Shown here: positions 15,625 through 24,452 of the stretch, piece by piece
How positions within the stretch are numbered: the stretch's first letter is position 1
How the letters are laid out: the number at the start of each line of letters is the position of its first letter
Assembly: GCA_947463515.1 (NCBI GenBank)
Contig: CANHRI010000012.1
Coordinates: forward strand, 1-55,716
Length of the DNA stretch: 55,716 bases
Direction of reading: 5' to 3'
Origin: Flavobacteriaceae bacterium
GTDB taxonomy: Bacteria > Bacteroidota > Bacteroidia > Flavobacteriales > Flavobacteriaceae
Notes under the pieces: generated by a model
Told to the model about the DNA's origin: nothing
Seen by the model: the letters and a program-made list of their open reading frames with translations, nothing else
Databases searched by the model: none
Program-made: the position numbers and the translations under genes

Positions 15625-17486
15625 AGCGAAAATTTTTTATCGATTTCGTCCACACTCATTGTGATAAAGGTGGGCTTTTGTTGGGGACTTACATTGGGAT
15701 CTTTGCACGCAAAAAGGCCGTTGACAATCATTTCTTGTTCTTTTTCCGACAAAATGACCCCTTTCTTGATCGACAAGGATCGTGCCATCGCTTTGGCCAA
15801 GGTATCGTTGGGACTAAAACTATCGGTAAATCCTTCTTGGAACGCATGCAAAACCGTTTCAAACACCCCAGGAATGGTTTGCGCTGTCGTATTGACAGGA
15901 ATGCCACTCACCACTACCCCTTCGTTTTCCCAGCGTTCAAACTGAAATCCCACGGCTTGAAGTGCGGGTTCGAGTTCGGTCAACAAATGCATTTCTACCG
16001 GAGTAAACGAAAGCGACAAGGGAAACAAAAGTTGCTGACTGGCCGCTTGATGCACCGTTATTTGCGTTAAAAACTGCTCATAAAGAATTCGTTGGTGCGC
16101 TCGATTTTGATGAATAAACATAAGACCCGACTTGATAGGACTCACGATATATTTTCGTTGCAACTGATAGGTTTTGGTAACAGCAGCCTCGGGTTCTTGA
16201 TCATTAAATAGCGAAGGTGTGGCGCGTTCATTCTCTGATTCGGGAATAAACATCGCTTCGGTATCTTGCTTTAAACCAACGTACAAACTCTCCCAAGAAG
16301 CCGTAGATGGCGCTGGAGTAAACCGTTGCTGGCGAACAGATTGTTGCGTTGATGTTGATCGAACAGGAGTACTATCATCGGCAAACGGATTGTAATGCTG
16401 ATCGACTTGAATCGTAGGATATGCTGCCTCTTTGTGCTGATACTCGTAAGGCGTATCCAAATTAGGATCGCGCTCAAAATCCAAAACAGGAGCCACACTA
16501 AACTGCCCCAGGCTGTGTTTGACCGCAGCCCGTAAAATAGCATAGAGCGCCTGTTCATCATCAAACTTAATTTCGGTTTTAGTGGGATGGATATTGATGT
16601 CAATAGTATGCGGAGGCACATCCAAATAGATAAAATAACTGGGTTGCATGCCCTCTTTCAACAAGCCTTCATAGGCCGACAACACGGCATGATGAAGGTA
16701 ACTGCTTCTGATGTAGCGGTCGTTGACAAAAAAGAACTGCTCGCCTTTATTTTTTTTGGCAAATTCAGGTTTTCCAATAAATCCTTGAACGCTTACAATT
16801 TCGGTAGTTTCTTGAACCGGAACGAGTTTTTCATTGGTTTTTCCCGCAAACAAATTCACTATGCGTTGCCGCTGATTGGAAATGGGTAAATTGAAGGTTT
16901 CACTTCCGTTGTGAATTAGGGTAAAATGAATGCCTGGATGGGCCAATGCAACCCGCTGGAACTCATCCATAACATGGCGAAACTCTATATGCTCGGACTT
17001 CAAAAAATTTCGTCGGGCGGGAATATTGAAAAACAAATTTTTAATAGCAAAGAACGTCCCTTTGGGCACCACAGCGGGATCTTGGGCAATAAACTTACTC
17101 CCTTCGATGATGATATGGGTACCCAACTCGTCATCGGCTTGTCGGGTTTTCATTTCAACATGAGCAATCGCAGCAATAGAGGCCAATGCTTCCCCCCGAA
17201 ACCCTTTGGTATGGATAGAAAACAAGTCCTCCGCATGACGAATCTTGGATGTCGCATGACGTTCAAAACAAAGTCGGGCGTCGGTAACATTCATGCCAAT
17301 ACCGTTGTCGACCACCTGAACCAAGGACTTTCCTGCATCTTTAACAATCAACTTGATGTCGGTCGCCTTGGCATCCACAGCATTTTCAAGCAACTCTTTT
17401 ACAACAGAAGCCGGACGTTGTACCACCTCACCTGCGGCGATTTGGTTGGCAACGTGATCGGGAAGTAATTGAATTATTGACGACAT
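15621..17486 (-). CDS. mutL: DNA mismatch repair protein MutL
   Basis: A 621-residue GHKL ATPase that couples mismatch recognition by MutS to strand removal. The N-terminal ATPase motifs are complete: IAAGEVVQRPASVVKELLEN, DNGIGM and TKGFRGEALASIA. A variable linker (about 330-430) leads to the C-terminal dimerisation domain. The endonuclease motif DQHA(x)2E(x)4E found in most MutL proteins without MutH is altered here: positions 459-470 read HQNRAHQRILYE, lacking the Asp and the first Glu. Length and ATPase are normal. It lies in the TPR-ribH-mutL-rhomboid run, 106 nt after ribH. Confidence 0.96.
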   Translation of the reverse strand: MSSIIQLLPDHVANQIAAGEVVQRPASVVKELLENAVDAKATDIKLIVKDAGKSLVQVVDNGIGMNVTDARLCFERHATSKIRHAEDLFSIHTKGFRGEALASIAAIAHVEMKTRQADDELGTHIIIEGSKFIAQDPAVVPKGTFFAIKNLFFNIPARRNFLKSEHIEFRHVMDEFQRVALAHPGIHFTLIHNGSETFNLPISNQRQRIVNLFAGKTNEKLVPVQETTEIVSVQGFIGKPEFAKKNKGEQFFFVNDRYIRSSYLHHAVLSAYEGLLKEGMQPSYFIYLDVPPHTIDINIHPTKTEIKFDDEQALYAILRAAVKHSLGQFSVAPVLDFERDPNLDTPYEYQHKEAAYPTIQVDQHYNPFADDSTPVRSTSTQQSVRQQRFTPAPSTASWESLYVGLKQDTEAMFIPESENERATPSLFNDQEPEAAVTKTYQLQRKYIVSPIKSGLMFIHQNRAHQRILYEQFLTQITVHQAASQQLLFPLSLSFTPVEMHLLTELEPALQAVGFQFERWENEGVVVSGIPVNTTAQTIPGVFETVLHAFQEGFTDSFSPNDTLAKAMARSLSIKKGVILSEKEQEMIVNGLFACKDPNVSPQQKPTFITMSVDEIDKKFSL

Positions 17487-17592
17487 AAAATGCAGAAATT
17501 AGCAAACCTATCTTTTCAGACAAATTCACGCAAAGTTAGCGAAAAACTAGGGTTAAAAAAACAAAAAAACCGGCCGCAGCGACAGGATAACT

Positions 17593-18084
17593 TTATCTTG
17601 ATATTCGTTGCCGAAGGGCGGCCATTTGAATCGCTGTAATTGCAGCTTCGACTCCTTTATTACCGTGCTTTCCACCACTACGGTCGATGGATTGTTGTTC
17701 GTTATTGTCGGTGAGTAAACAAAAAATGACGGGTTGTTCACCCAAGCAGTTCAAATCTTTGATGCCTTGCGTCACTCCCTCACAGACAAACTCAAAATGC
17801 ATGGTTTCACCTTTGATCACACAACCAATAGTAATCACACAATCGACGGGTTGACCCATCATACGTTTGGCGCCGTAAATCAATTCAAAACTTCCAGGCA
17901 CGTCCCACTTAATAATGTTTTCGGGGCGCACGCCACAATCCAATAAGGTGTGTAAAGCGCCTTTGAATAAGCCATCAGTGATATGGCCATTCCAGGCAGA
18001 AACAACAATCCCAAACCGAAAGGCCTTCGCGTTTGGGATTGTATTTTTATCGTATTGGGATAAGTTTTTATTTTCCGTTGCCAT
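17593..18084 (-). CDS. ribH: 6,7-dimethyl-8-ribityllumazine synthase
   Basis: A 163-residue lumazine synthase, the penultimate riboflavin enzyme, which condenses 5-amino-6-ribitylamino-uracil with 3,4-dihydroxy-2-butanone 4-phosphate. Family pieces are VSAWNGHITDGL near residue 30, PGSFELIYGAKRM, GCVIKGETMHFEFVCEGV (catalytic His region) and the C-terminal NKGVEAAITAIQM. The enzyme normally assembles as an icosahedral or pentameric complex. It lies 34 nt after the TPR protein gene, on the same strand. Confidence 0.97.
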   Translation of the reverse strand: MATENKNLSQYDKNTIPNAKAFRFGIVVSAWNGHITDGLFKGALHTLLDCGVRPENIIKWDVPGSFELIYGAKRMMGQPVDCVITIGCVIKGETMHFEFVCEGVTQGIKDLNCLGEQPVIFCLLTDNNEQQSIDRSGGKHGNKGVEAAITAIQMAALRQRISR

Positions 18085-18118
18085 GCGTAAAAAGGGCGTA
18101 CTTGATATTGAAGTTGGA

Positions 18119-18928
18119 TTACTTCACCATTCCGATCAGTGCATCGATTTGCTGTGCTTCAGGGGCACTTTCGTACTGTTCCTTAATTTCGGTAAAGTAC
18201 TTCAACGCATCTGCCTTTTTACCCATTTCAACACACATTACACCCGCTTTGTATAAATAACGAGGAGTAGTGAATTCATTGGATTTGGTACGCGCCGCTT
18301 TTTCGTAATATTCTAAAGCTTTTGCATTATCTTTTTTCTGGGCATACGCATCACCAATAGCACCTACAGCAATCGGACCTGTAAAATCGTCATTGGCTTT
18401 GTAAGCTTCCAAAAATTTGATTGCATCATCATATTTTTTCAAATTCAAATACGCAATACCCGCATAATAGTTCGCCAAATTGCCCGAATCGGTTCCACTA
18501 TATTGATTGGCTAAATCCACAGCACTTTGTTTTCCTTCAGCTCCTTTTATCACCAACGTAAACAAAGAATCTTGTACTTTGGGGTCTTGCGCATCTACTG
18601 CCGCTTGGAAATTTTGCTGGGCTACATACAAATCGTCGGTTGCTTTTTGCTCGTTAGGTTCAACAACAAACTTTTGATACAACAAATACCCGATGGTCAA
18701 CAAAGCTGCACCACCCAAGAACCCTAAAATAAATTTTTGGTTACGCGCTACCCATTCTTCCGTTCGCGATGCGGTTTGGTCTAATGCATCAAACGTACGT
18801 GCTGTTGCACTCTCCTTTTCATCAACATTGGGCACGTCTTCCAAGAACTGATTGTCCATATTTACGTTCTCATCACCTTCTACTTTTTCTTTGGGGGCTT
18901 TGTATCCTCTTTTATTATATGTTGCCAT
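18119..18928 (-). CDS. Inner-membrane tetratricopeptide repeat protein
   Basis: The frame reaches a TTG at 19012, but the ATG at 18928 gives MATYNKRGYKAPKEK and is chosen; a TATTTTTG -7 box (18949-18956, minus) lies just ahead of it. The resulting 269-residue protein has an acidic cytoplasmic N-terminus, one membrane helix (about 66-85) and at least four TPR-like helical pairs in the periplasmic part. The layout is like YfgM of Gammaproteobacteria, a partner of the SecYEG/PpiD chaperone network, and similar function is only an inference. It is the first gene of the minus-strand run and divergent from recF. Confidence 0.85.
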   Translation of the reverse strand: MATYNKRGYKAPKEKVEGDENVNMDNQFLEDVPNVDEKESATARTFDALDQTASRTEEWVARNQKFILGFLGGAALLTIGYLLYQKFVVEPNEQKATDDLYVAQQNFQAAVDAQDPKVQDSLFTLVIKGAEGKQSAVDLANQYSGTDSGNLANYYAGIAYLNLKKYDDAIKFLEAYKANDDFTGPIAVGAIGDAYAQKKDNAKALEYYEKAARTKSNEFTTPRYLYKAGVMCVEMGKKADALKYFTEIKEQYESAPEAQQIDALIGMVK

Positions 18929-19068
18929 GTATGTTAAATTAGTGTGCGCAAAAATATAATTTTTATTCAAATTTAAAAGCCCTTTTTCTCGATATTTTTC
19001 AATAATTTGCACCTCTTGTAAAAATCTCCCTTACGAGGCTATTGAACAGGCTAACTCTTTGTTTTGCA

Positions 19069-20148
19069 ATGTTTTTAAAACGTATTTCTTTACTGAACTA
19101 TAAAAATATCGCAGAAGCAACCTATGCTTTTGACGCTAAAATCAATTGTTTTGTTGGGAAAAATGGAGTTGGCAAAACCAATGTGTTGGATGCCGTGTAT
19201 CATTTGGCTTACGGAAAAAGCTATTTCAATCCTCTAGCAGCGCAGAACATTCAACACGGGGCTGATTTCTTTATGATCGAAGGGGAATTTGAAAAAAAAG
19301 AGCGCATTGAACATATCGTTTGCAGTTTAAAAAAAGGGCAGAAAAAAGTATTGAAACGCAACGGTAAACCGTATGATAAGTTTTCAGAACATGTGGGACT
19401 CATTCCGTTAGTCATCATTTCACCTTCTGATACGGATTTGATTGTAGAAGGAAGCGAAACCCGCCGTCGCTTCATGGATAGCGTAATCTCGCAATTGGAT
19501 GCTGCCTATTTGCAACAGCTTATTCAGTACCAAAAAGTAGTCAGTCAACGGAATGCTTTGTTGAAGTATTTTGCATTAAATCATACTTTTGACCAAGAAA
19601 CGCTTGCCGTGTATAACCACCAGTTGCAGCAATTGGGCGAACCTATTTTTCAAAAACGACAGGACTTTATTGCTTCGTTTGAACCTATTTTTCAAAAACA
19701 CCACCACCACATTACAGGAAGTGCTGAAACGGTTGAACTTCGCTATGAAAGTGATTTATTGGAGGGATCCACCGAAGAATTGTTAGCAAAAAATCTACCG
19801 CGTGACCGTCAATTACAATATACGGCCACTGGCATTCATAAAGACGATTTATCGTTTTTAATAGAAGAATATCCCATAAAAAAATACGGTTCGCAGGGCC
19901 AACAAAAGTCGTTTTTAATCGCCCTAAAATTGGCACAATTTGAATTTGTAAAAAAACAAAGCGGTGAAAAACCCATTCTGCTTTTCGATGATATTTTTGA
20001 TAAATTGGATGAAAATCGGGTGCAGCAAATTATAGCCTTAGTGCATCAAGAAGAATTTGGCCAACTGTTTATCTCTGACACCCATCCCGAACGCACGGAG
20101 CAATTGGTTAAAAACACCCAACAATCGTATAAATTATTTCATTTGTAA
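19069..20148 (+). CDS. recF: DNA replication and repair protein RecF
   Basis: A 359-residue SMC-like ATPase that helps load RecA at single-stranded gaps. Walker [10 protein letters not shown] lies at residues 30-38, the ABC signature region reads [10 protein letters not shown], and Walker B is [15 protein letters not shown]. The frame could start at a TTG (19042), but the ATG at 19069 gives the conserved [14 protein letters not shown]. It is divergent from the TPR gene. A promoter for the next gene overlaps its stop codon. Confidence 0.96.
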   Translation: MFLKRISLLNYKNIAEATYAFDAKINCFVGKNGVGKTNVLDAVYHLAYGKSYFNPLAAQNIQHGADFFMIEGEFEKKERIEHIVCSLKKGQKKVLKRNGKPYDKFSEHVGLIPLVIISPSDTDLIVEGSETRRRFMDSVISQLDAAYLQQLIQYQKVVSQRNALLKYFALNHTFDQETLAVYNHQLQQLGEPIFQKRQDFIASFEPIFQKHHHHITGSAETVELRYESDLLEGSTEELLAKNLPRDRQLQYTATGIHKDDLSFLIEEYPIKKYGSQGQQKSFLIALKLAQFEFVKKQSGEKPILLFDDIFDKLDENRVQQIIALVHQEEFGQLFISDTHPERTEQLVKNTQQSYKLFHL

Positions 20149-20174
20149 CAAAGCTTACAGAATAGCTATCTTTA
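20143..20174 (+). promoter_or_regulatory. Promoter of the rhodanese-thioredoxin gene
   Basis: TTG at 20143-20145, a 21-nt spacer, then TATCTTTA at 20167-20174, matching the Bacteroidota -33/-7 pattern. The -33 box overlaps the end of recF. The distance to the ATG is 28 nt. Confidence 0.6.
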
Positions 20175-20202
20175 CCCTATTATTTTCGCAAAAAAATAAC
20201 CT

Positions 20203-20925
20203 ATGAAAAAAATTATTTTAGTGTTGTTATCAATGGTAATGATAACTGCCAGTTGCCAAAAAAAAGCAACCGAATCGACCGAAAAAAATAACGCTAGCAT
20301 CTATGAAACCTTGGATACGCAAGCCTTTGCAACGGCTATAAAAAACCAAGCTGAAGCCCAAATTATTGATGTGCGTACCCCTGAAGAATTCGCCTCCGGT
20401 CATCTCGACAAAGCGCAAAATTTGAATTGGAATGCCACTGAGGAATTTGAAAAAGGAGTAGCTCAACTCGATAAATCAAAACCTGTATTTGTGTATTGTT
20501 TGGCAGGGAGTCGTAGCGCTTCTGCAGCCAAAAAAATGCAAGAACTGGGATTCGCAACCATTTATGAATTGGAAGGAGGCTATCAAAAATGGCGTGCTGC
20601 CGGATTGGCTGATGCCACGCCCGCTGGAGGAATGACTCAAGGTGATTTTGACAAACTTTTGGATACCGACAAAAAAGTATTGGTCGATTTTTACACGACA
20701 TGGTGCGGCCCCTGCAAAAAGTTGAAACCTACTCTGGATAAAATTGCCACCGAAATGAGTGACAAAGTGGTTGTGGTGCGCATCGATGCTGAGGAAAACC
20801 TTGCGCTAGCAGAAGCACTTAAAGTAGAAGGGTATCCCACGCTAATGGTGTATGAAAACAAAAAACAAGTGTGGCGTTATTTGGGCTACCTTTCGGAAGA
20901 AGAACTCAAAAAACAATTGCAATGA
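20203..20925 (+). CDS. Rhodanese-thioredoxin fusion lipoprotein
   Basis: A 240-residue lipoprotein with two redox-sulfur domains. The signal peptide ends in the lipobox ITASC (Cys18), so it should be anchored in the periplasm. Residues 35-135 are a rhodanese (sulfurtransferase) domain with DVRTPEEFASGH and an active-site loop YCLAGSRSA (Cys99). Residues 145-240 are a thioredoxin domain with the redox pair WCGPC (167-171) and the cis-Pro segment GYPTLMVY. The fusion suggests sulfane-sulfur transfer or persulfide reduction by the neighbouring thioredoxin domain; that is inference. The stop overlaps the next gene's start (ATGA), so the two are coupled. Confidence 0.92.
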   Translation: MKKIILVLLSMVMITASCQKKATESTEKNNASIYETLDTQAFATAIKNQAEAQIIDVRTPEEFASGHLDKAQNLNWNATEEFEKGVAQLDKSKPVFVYCLAGSRSASAAKKMQELGFATIYELEGGYQKWRAAGLADATPAGGMTQGDFDKLLDTDKKVLVDFYTTWCGPCKKLKPTLDKIATEMSDKVVVVRIDAEENLALAEALKVEGYPTLMVYENKKQVWRYLGYLSEEELKKQLQ

Positions 20926-21599
20926 TGACCACTCGTGAAGCGTTTGATTTCCTTGAAGCGCTCAAAAAAAATAACAACACGGAATGGTTTCACAGTCAAA
21001 AAAAAGCCTATGAAGCCTACAAAAAGTGGTATCATGGCACTATTGCAGCGGTTTTGGAGGAGTTAAAAAAATGGGACCCATCACTCGAACCCCTTGAGCC
21101 TAAAAATTGTACGTTTCGTATCAATCGCGACATCCGTTTTTCGAAAGATAAATCGCCTTATAAAACCAATATCGGCATGTGGTTTACCCAAGATAAAAGT
21201 CAGAAAAACAGTCCCGGCTACTACATTCATTATGAAAAAGGAGCCTCGTTTATCGCGGGTGGCGTATGGTGTCCTGAACCCGAGCAATTGAAAAAAATCA
21301 GAAAGGAAATTGAATTCTTCTACGAAGATTTGGATGAAATTGTCCATGAAAAATCATTTGCAACACAGTATAAATCCTTGTCACGGGAAGAAGGCAACGT
21401 GCTCAAAAAAGCGCCCAAAGACACCGACCCGAACCATCCAGGGATTGAATTTTTAAAATTAAAAAGTTTTACAGCAGCGGCCCCCATTGCGGACGATCAA
21501 TTTCTCGATTCCGATTTTGGTAAAAAAATAGCCCGAGATTTGGCTGTATTAAAACCCTTAAACGACTTCCTCCGTCGGGCGTTGGAGACTGAAGAATAA
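20922..21599 (+). CDS. DUF2461 family protein
   Basis: A 225-residue cytoplasmic protein. FDFLEALKKNNNTEWF at the N-terminus and FRINRDIRFSKDKSPYKTN near residues 63-81 are the defining segments of DUF2461 (TIGR02453). No biochemical role is established for the family. The ATG at 20922 overlaps the preceding stop codon by 4 nt; a second ATG follows directly. The coupling with the redox lipoprotein is the only hint of context. Confidence 0.9.
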   Translation: MMTTREAFDFLEALKKNNNTEWFHSQKKAYEAYKKWYHGTIAAVLEELKKWDPSLEPLEPKNCTFRINRDIRFSKDKSPYKTNIGMWFTQDKSQKNSPGYYIHYEKGASFIAGGVWCPEPEQLKKIRKEIEFFYEDLDEIVHEKSFATQYKSLSREEGNVLKKAPKDTDPNHPGIEFLKLKSFTAAAPIADDQFLDSDFGKKIARDLAVLKPLNDFLRRALETEE

Positions 21600-21638
21600 G
21601 TAAAAATATACAACTTCTTGCCTTAAGCAATTTCCGTT

Positions 21639-22652
21639 ATGACCATTGAAACCCATTTTTCATTAAAAAAATACAACACCTTTGGCATCGAAGCCTTTGC
21701 ACAAAAATTTGTCGAAGCGCAAACCTTGGATGAATTGCAAACGGTGCTGCAACAACAAATGAACGAACCCAAATTTATCCTCGGAGGTGGCAGTAATATG
21801 TTGCTTACCCGAAATATTGAAGCCTTGGTGATTCATGTAAATTTGAAAGGTAAAAAGGTAGTCAAAGAAAACGATGACCACGTTTGGGTAGAAGCTATGG
21901 CCGGCGAAAATTGGCATGAATTTGTCCTTTGGACCTTAGATCATAATTATGGAGGGCTCGAAAACATGTCACTGATTCCCGGTAATGTGGGCACGACTCC
22001 CGTTCAAAATATTGGGGCGTATGGTGCCGAAATCAAAGACACCTTTGTTTCGTGTGAAACGATAACCATGGATGGACAGTCGATGCGCACTTTTGATTTG
22101 GAAGCCTGCCAATTTGGATACCGCGAAAGTGTTTTCAAACAAGAGGCCAAAGGAATCTATATCATTACTTCGGTCGTTTTTCGCCTAACCAAACGAAACC
22201 ACAGCATCAATAGTAATTATGGAGATATTCAAGCGGAATTAGCCAAAAATGATGTTGTAACACCCACGATCAAAGACATTAGTAACGCAGTGATAACGAT
22301 ACGTCAACGCAAACTTCCCGACCCGAAAGAGTTGGGCAATAGCGGTAGTTTTTTTAAAAATCCAGTGATTCCCCGCACGCATTTTGAAATCGTTCAAGCA
22401 CAGTTTTCCGACATTAAATATTATGACGTTTCCCCTACCGAGGTGAAAGTGCCCGCAGGTTGGCTTATTGAACAAGCCGGTCTCAAAGGATATCGTGAGG
22501 GCGATGCGGGAGTACATAAAAATCAAGCCTTGGTATTGGTGAATTATGGCAATGCTTCGGGACAAGACATTTTGAAGCTGTCGCAGAAAGTACAACAAAC
22601 AGTTTGGGACAAATACGGCATTGCCATTGAAGCCGAAGTAAATATTATTTAG
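21639..22652 (+). CDS. murB: UDP-N-acetylenolpyruvoylglucosamine reductase
   Basis: A 337-residue FAD enzyme that reduces UDP-GlcNAc-enolpyruvate to UDP-MurNAc in peptidoglycan synthesis. Visible motifs are FILGGGSNMLLT (FAD pyrophosphate binding), NVGTTPVQNIGAYGAE, FGYRESVFK, the proton-donor serine region GNSGSFFKNP and the C-terminal HKNQALVLVN. It has the long type I architecture, as in E. coli. It stands on its own 39 nt after DUF2461 and is followed after one base by the paiB-like gene. Confidence 0.97.
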   Translation: MTIETHFSLKKYNTFGIEAFAQKFVEAQTLDELQTVLQQQMNEPKFILGGGSNMLLTRNIEALVIHVNLKGKKVVKENDDHVWVEAMAGENWHEFVLWTLDHNYGGLENMSLIPGNVGTTPVQNIGAYGAEIKDTFVSCETITMDGQSMRTFDLEACQFGYRESVFKQEAKGIYIITSVVFRLTKRNHSINSNYGDIQAELAKNDVVTPTIKDISNAVITIRQRKLPDPKELGNSGSFFKNPVIPRTHFEIVQAQFSDIKYYDVSPTEVKVPAGWLIEQAGLKGYREGDAGVHKNQALVLVNYGNASGQDILKLSQKVQQTVWDKYGIAIEAEVNII

Positions 22653-22653
22653 C

Positions 22654-23268
22654 ATGTATATTCCCGAAAATTATAGCCTTTCGAACCCAGAAGAAATGCA
22701 TGAATTCATTCGGGCCAACAATTTTGCAATTCTAATTAACCAAACCCATGGCCAATTGTGGGCTACTCATATTCCGTTAGTTTTGGACACTAAAGAAGAT
22801 GGCACACCTTATCTTTTGGGACATCTTTCAAAACTAAATCCGCAACACGAAGGGTTTTTGGAAAATGATACAATCCTTGCGATTTTTTCGGGTCCCCATG
22901 CCTATATCTCTTCCTCTTGGTATGACCATGAAAATGTCCCGACGTGGAATTATATCGCAGTGCATGTCTATGGAAAAATAAAAATAAATTCACACGAAGA
23001 AGCTTTGGTGGGCTTAAAGAAACTTGTCGATCGGCAGGAAGTGGCTTCTGAACATCCCATTCGAATGGAAAATCTTTCGGAGAAAACCCTGCGTGAAGCC
23101 CGTGGTATCGTGGGATTCGAAATTACCATTACCGACGTACAAGGACAGAAAAAACTATCCCAGAATCGGGATGATAAAAACTACCAACGTATTCTGAATG
23201 CCCTCGAAAAAACAGACGATCCGAATACCCATGCCTTAGCACAAGCGATGCGTAAAAACCGTCCGTAA
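22654..23268 (+). CDS. FMN-binding negative transcriptional regulator (PaiB type)
   Basis: A 204-residue split-barrel flavin-binding protein of the PaiB family: MYIPENYSLSNPEEMHEFI at the N-terminus, then THIPLVLD, LGHLSKLNPQ, FSGPHAYISSSWY and NYIAVHVYGKI. Bacillus PaiB was described as a repressor of sporulation and protease genes, yet the fold is that of FMN/heme oxidoreductases and the regulatory name may mislead. It begins one base after the murB stop and so belongs to the same transcript. Confidence 0.9.
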   Translation: MYIPENYSLSNPEEMHEFIRANNFAILINQTHGQLWATHIPLVLDTKEDGTPYLLGHLSKLNPQHEGFLENDTILAIFSGPHAYISSSWYDHENVPTWNYIAVHVYGKIKINSHEEALVGLKKLVDRQEVASEHPIRMENLSEKTLREARGIVGFEITITDVQGQKKLSQNRDDKNYQRILNALEKTDDPNTHALAQAMRKNRP

Positions 23269-23284
23269 AATGTTAAAATCGAGG

Positions 23285-23315
23285 TTGTGTATTGCCTAGA
23301 GAATCGCTACCTTTG
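23285..23315 (+). promoter_or_regulatory. Promoter of the glycosyltransferase-sigma factor pair
   Basis: TTG (23285-23287), a 20-nt spacer and TACCTTTG (23308-23315), a full match to the Bacteroidota -33/-7 consensus. The ATG lies 13 nt after the -7 box, so the leader is only a few bases. Confidence 0.7.
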
Positions 23316-23327
23316 CACTCGCTTTAA

Positions 23328-24452
23328 ATGCAATTTACCACTATGGTTTTAGGGACTCTTTTTGGATTATTTATTGCCGCTGTTGCTGTTCAATTCTTGT
23401 ATTACGTATTCGTTTTTGGCAAATTTGCGTTTCAAAAAGCCCAACAAGGCGCACCCAAGCGCATTCCCGTATCAGTGATTGTCTGTGCCAAAAATGAAGC
23501 TGAAAATGTACTGAAATTGGTTCCCCTTTTGGCCGAACAAGACTATCCCCAATTTGAAATTGTATTGATAGACGACGCCTCTAGTGATGATACCTTGGCA
23601 CATTTTGAACATTTTGAAACGGTCTATCCCAATATAAAGTTGGTTAAAGTTGAAAATAATGAAGCGTTTTGGGGCAATAAAAAATTTGCCTTAACACTGG
23701 GTATTAAAGCGGCCAAATACGAATACTTACTATTTACCGACGCCGACTGCTACCCTACTTCCAATCAATGGATCAAAGAAATGTCAGGGCATTTTACTGC
23801 GCAAAAGACCATTGTCTTGGGATACGGTGCTTATGAAAAAGTAAAAGGGTCGTTTTTGAATAAATTAATTCGTTTTGAAACCCTACTTACCGCAACCCAA
23901 TATTTTGCGTGGGCGCGTTTGGGAAAACCCTACATGGGCGTGGGTCGTAATATGGCTTACAAGCGCGAGGAATTCTTCCGGGTTCGGGGATTTATGGATC
24001 ACATGAAAATACGTTCCGGCGATGATGATTTGTTTATCAACCAAGCGGCCAACGGGAAAAATACGGTGTGCAGTTATACGGCTGAAAGTTTTACGTATTC
24101 GCACCCCAAAACTAAATTTAAAGATTGGTTCCAACAAAAGCGACGTCATGTCGCTACAGCCCAACATTACAAAGGATTTGACAGCTTTCAACTAAGTGTT
24201 TTTTACCTGAGTCAGCTGCTATTTTTGCTCACTCCTATTGCCTTGTTGGCTTTTCAATACCAATGGATTGTGGTATTGGGATTAATTGGATTTCGGTATA
24301 TTTTTTGTTGGATAGTGCTGGGAATGGCAGCCGGAAAGTTGAAGGAAAAAGACGTGATGTATTTCTACCCTTTTATTGAAATCGTACTCATTTTTACCCA
24401 ACTCAATGTGGCCTTCACCAATCTTTTTTCAAAACCAGTGCATTGGAAATAA
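23328..24452 (+). CDS. Family 2 glycosyltransferase, membrane-bound
   Basis: A 374-residue GT-A glycosyltransferase. An N-terminal membrane helix (about 5-28) is followed by the catalytic domain: VSVIVCAKNEAENV, IVLIDDASSDDT (nucleotide-binding Asp), FTDADCYP (the DxD metal site) and a late GDDDLFINQ with the QQKRRH motif (QxxRW-like) typical of processive or membrane GT2 enzymes. Two or three hydrophobic helices close the protein. Donor and acceptor cannot be told. The final codons overlap the TTG start of the sigma factor gene. Confidence 0.92.
   Translation: MQFTTMVLGTLFGLFIAAVAVQFLYYVFVFGKFAFQKAQQGAPKRIPVSVIVCAKNEAENVLKLVPLLAEQDYPQFEIVLIDDASSDDTLAHFEHFETVYPNIKLVKVENNEAFWGNKKFALTLGIKAAKYEYLLFTDADCYPTSNQWIKEMSGHFTAQKTIVLGYGAYEKVKGSFLNKLIRFETLLTATQYFAWARLGKPYMGVGRNMAYKREEFFRVRGFMDHMKIRSGDDDLFINQAANGKNTVCSYTAESFTYSHPKTKFKDWFQQKRRHVATAQHYKGFDSFQLSVFYLSQLLFLLTPIALLAFQYQWIVVLGLIGFRYIFCWIVLGMAAGKLKEKDVMYFYPFIEIVLIFTQLNVAFTNLFSKPVHWK

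Noticed and set aside
22654-23268. True DNA-binding repressor
   Set aside because: The protein shows a flavin-type split barrel and no helix-turn-helix. The regulator name is kept only as the family name.
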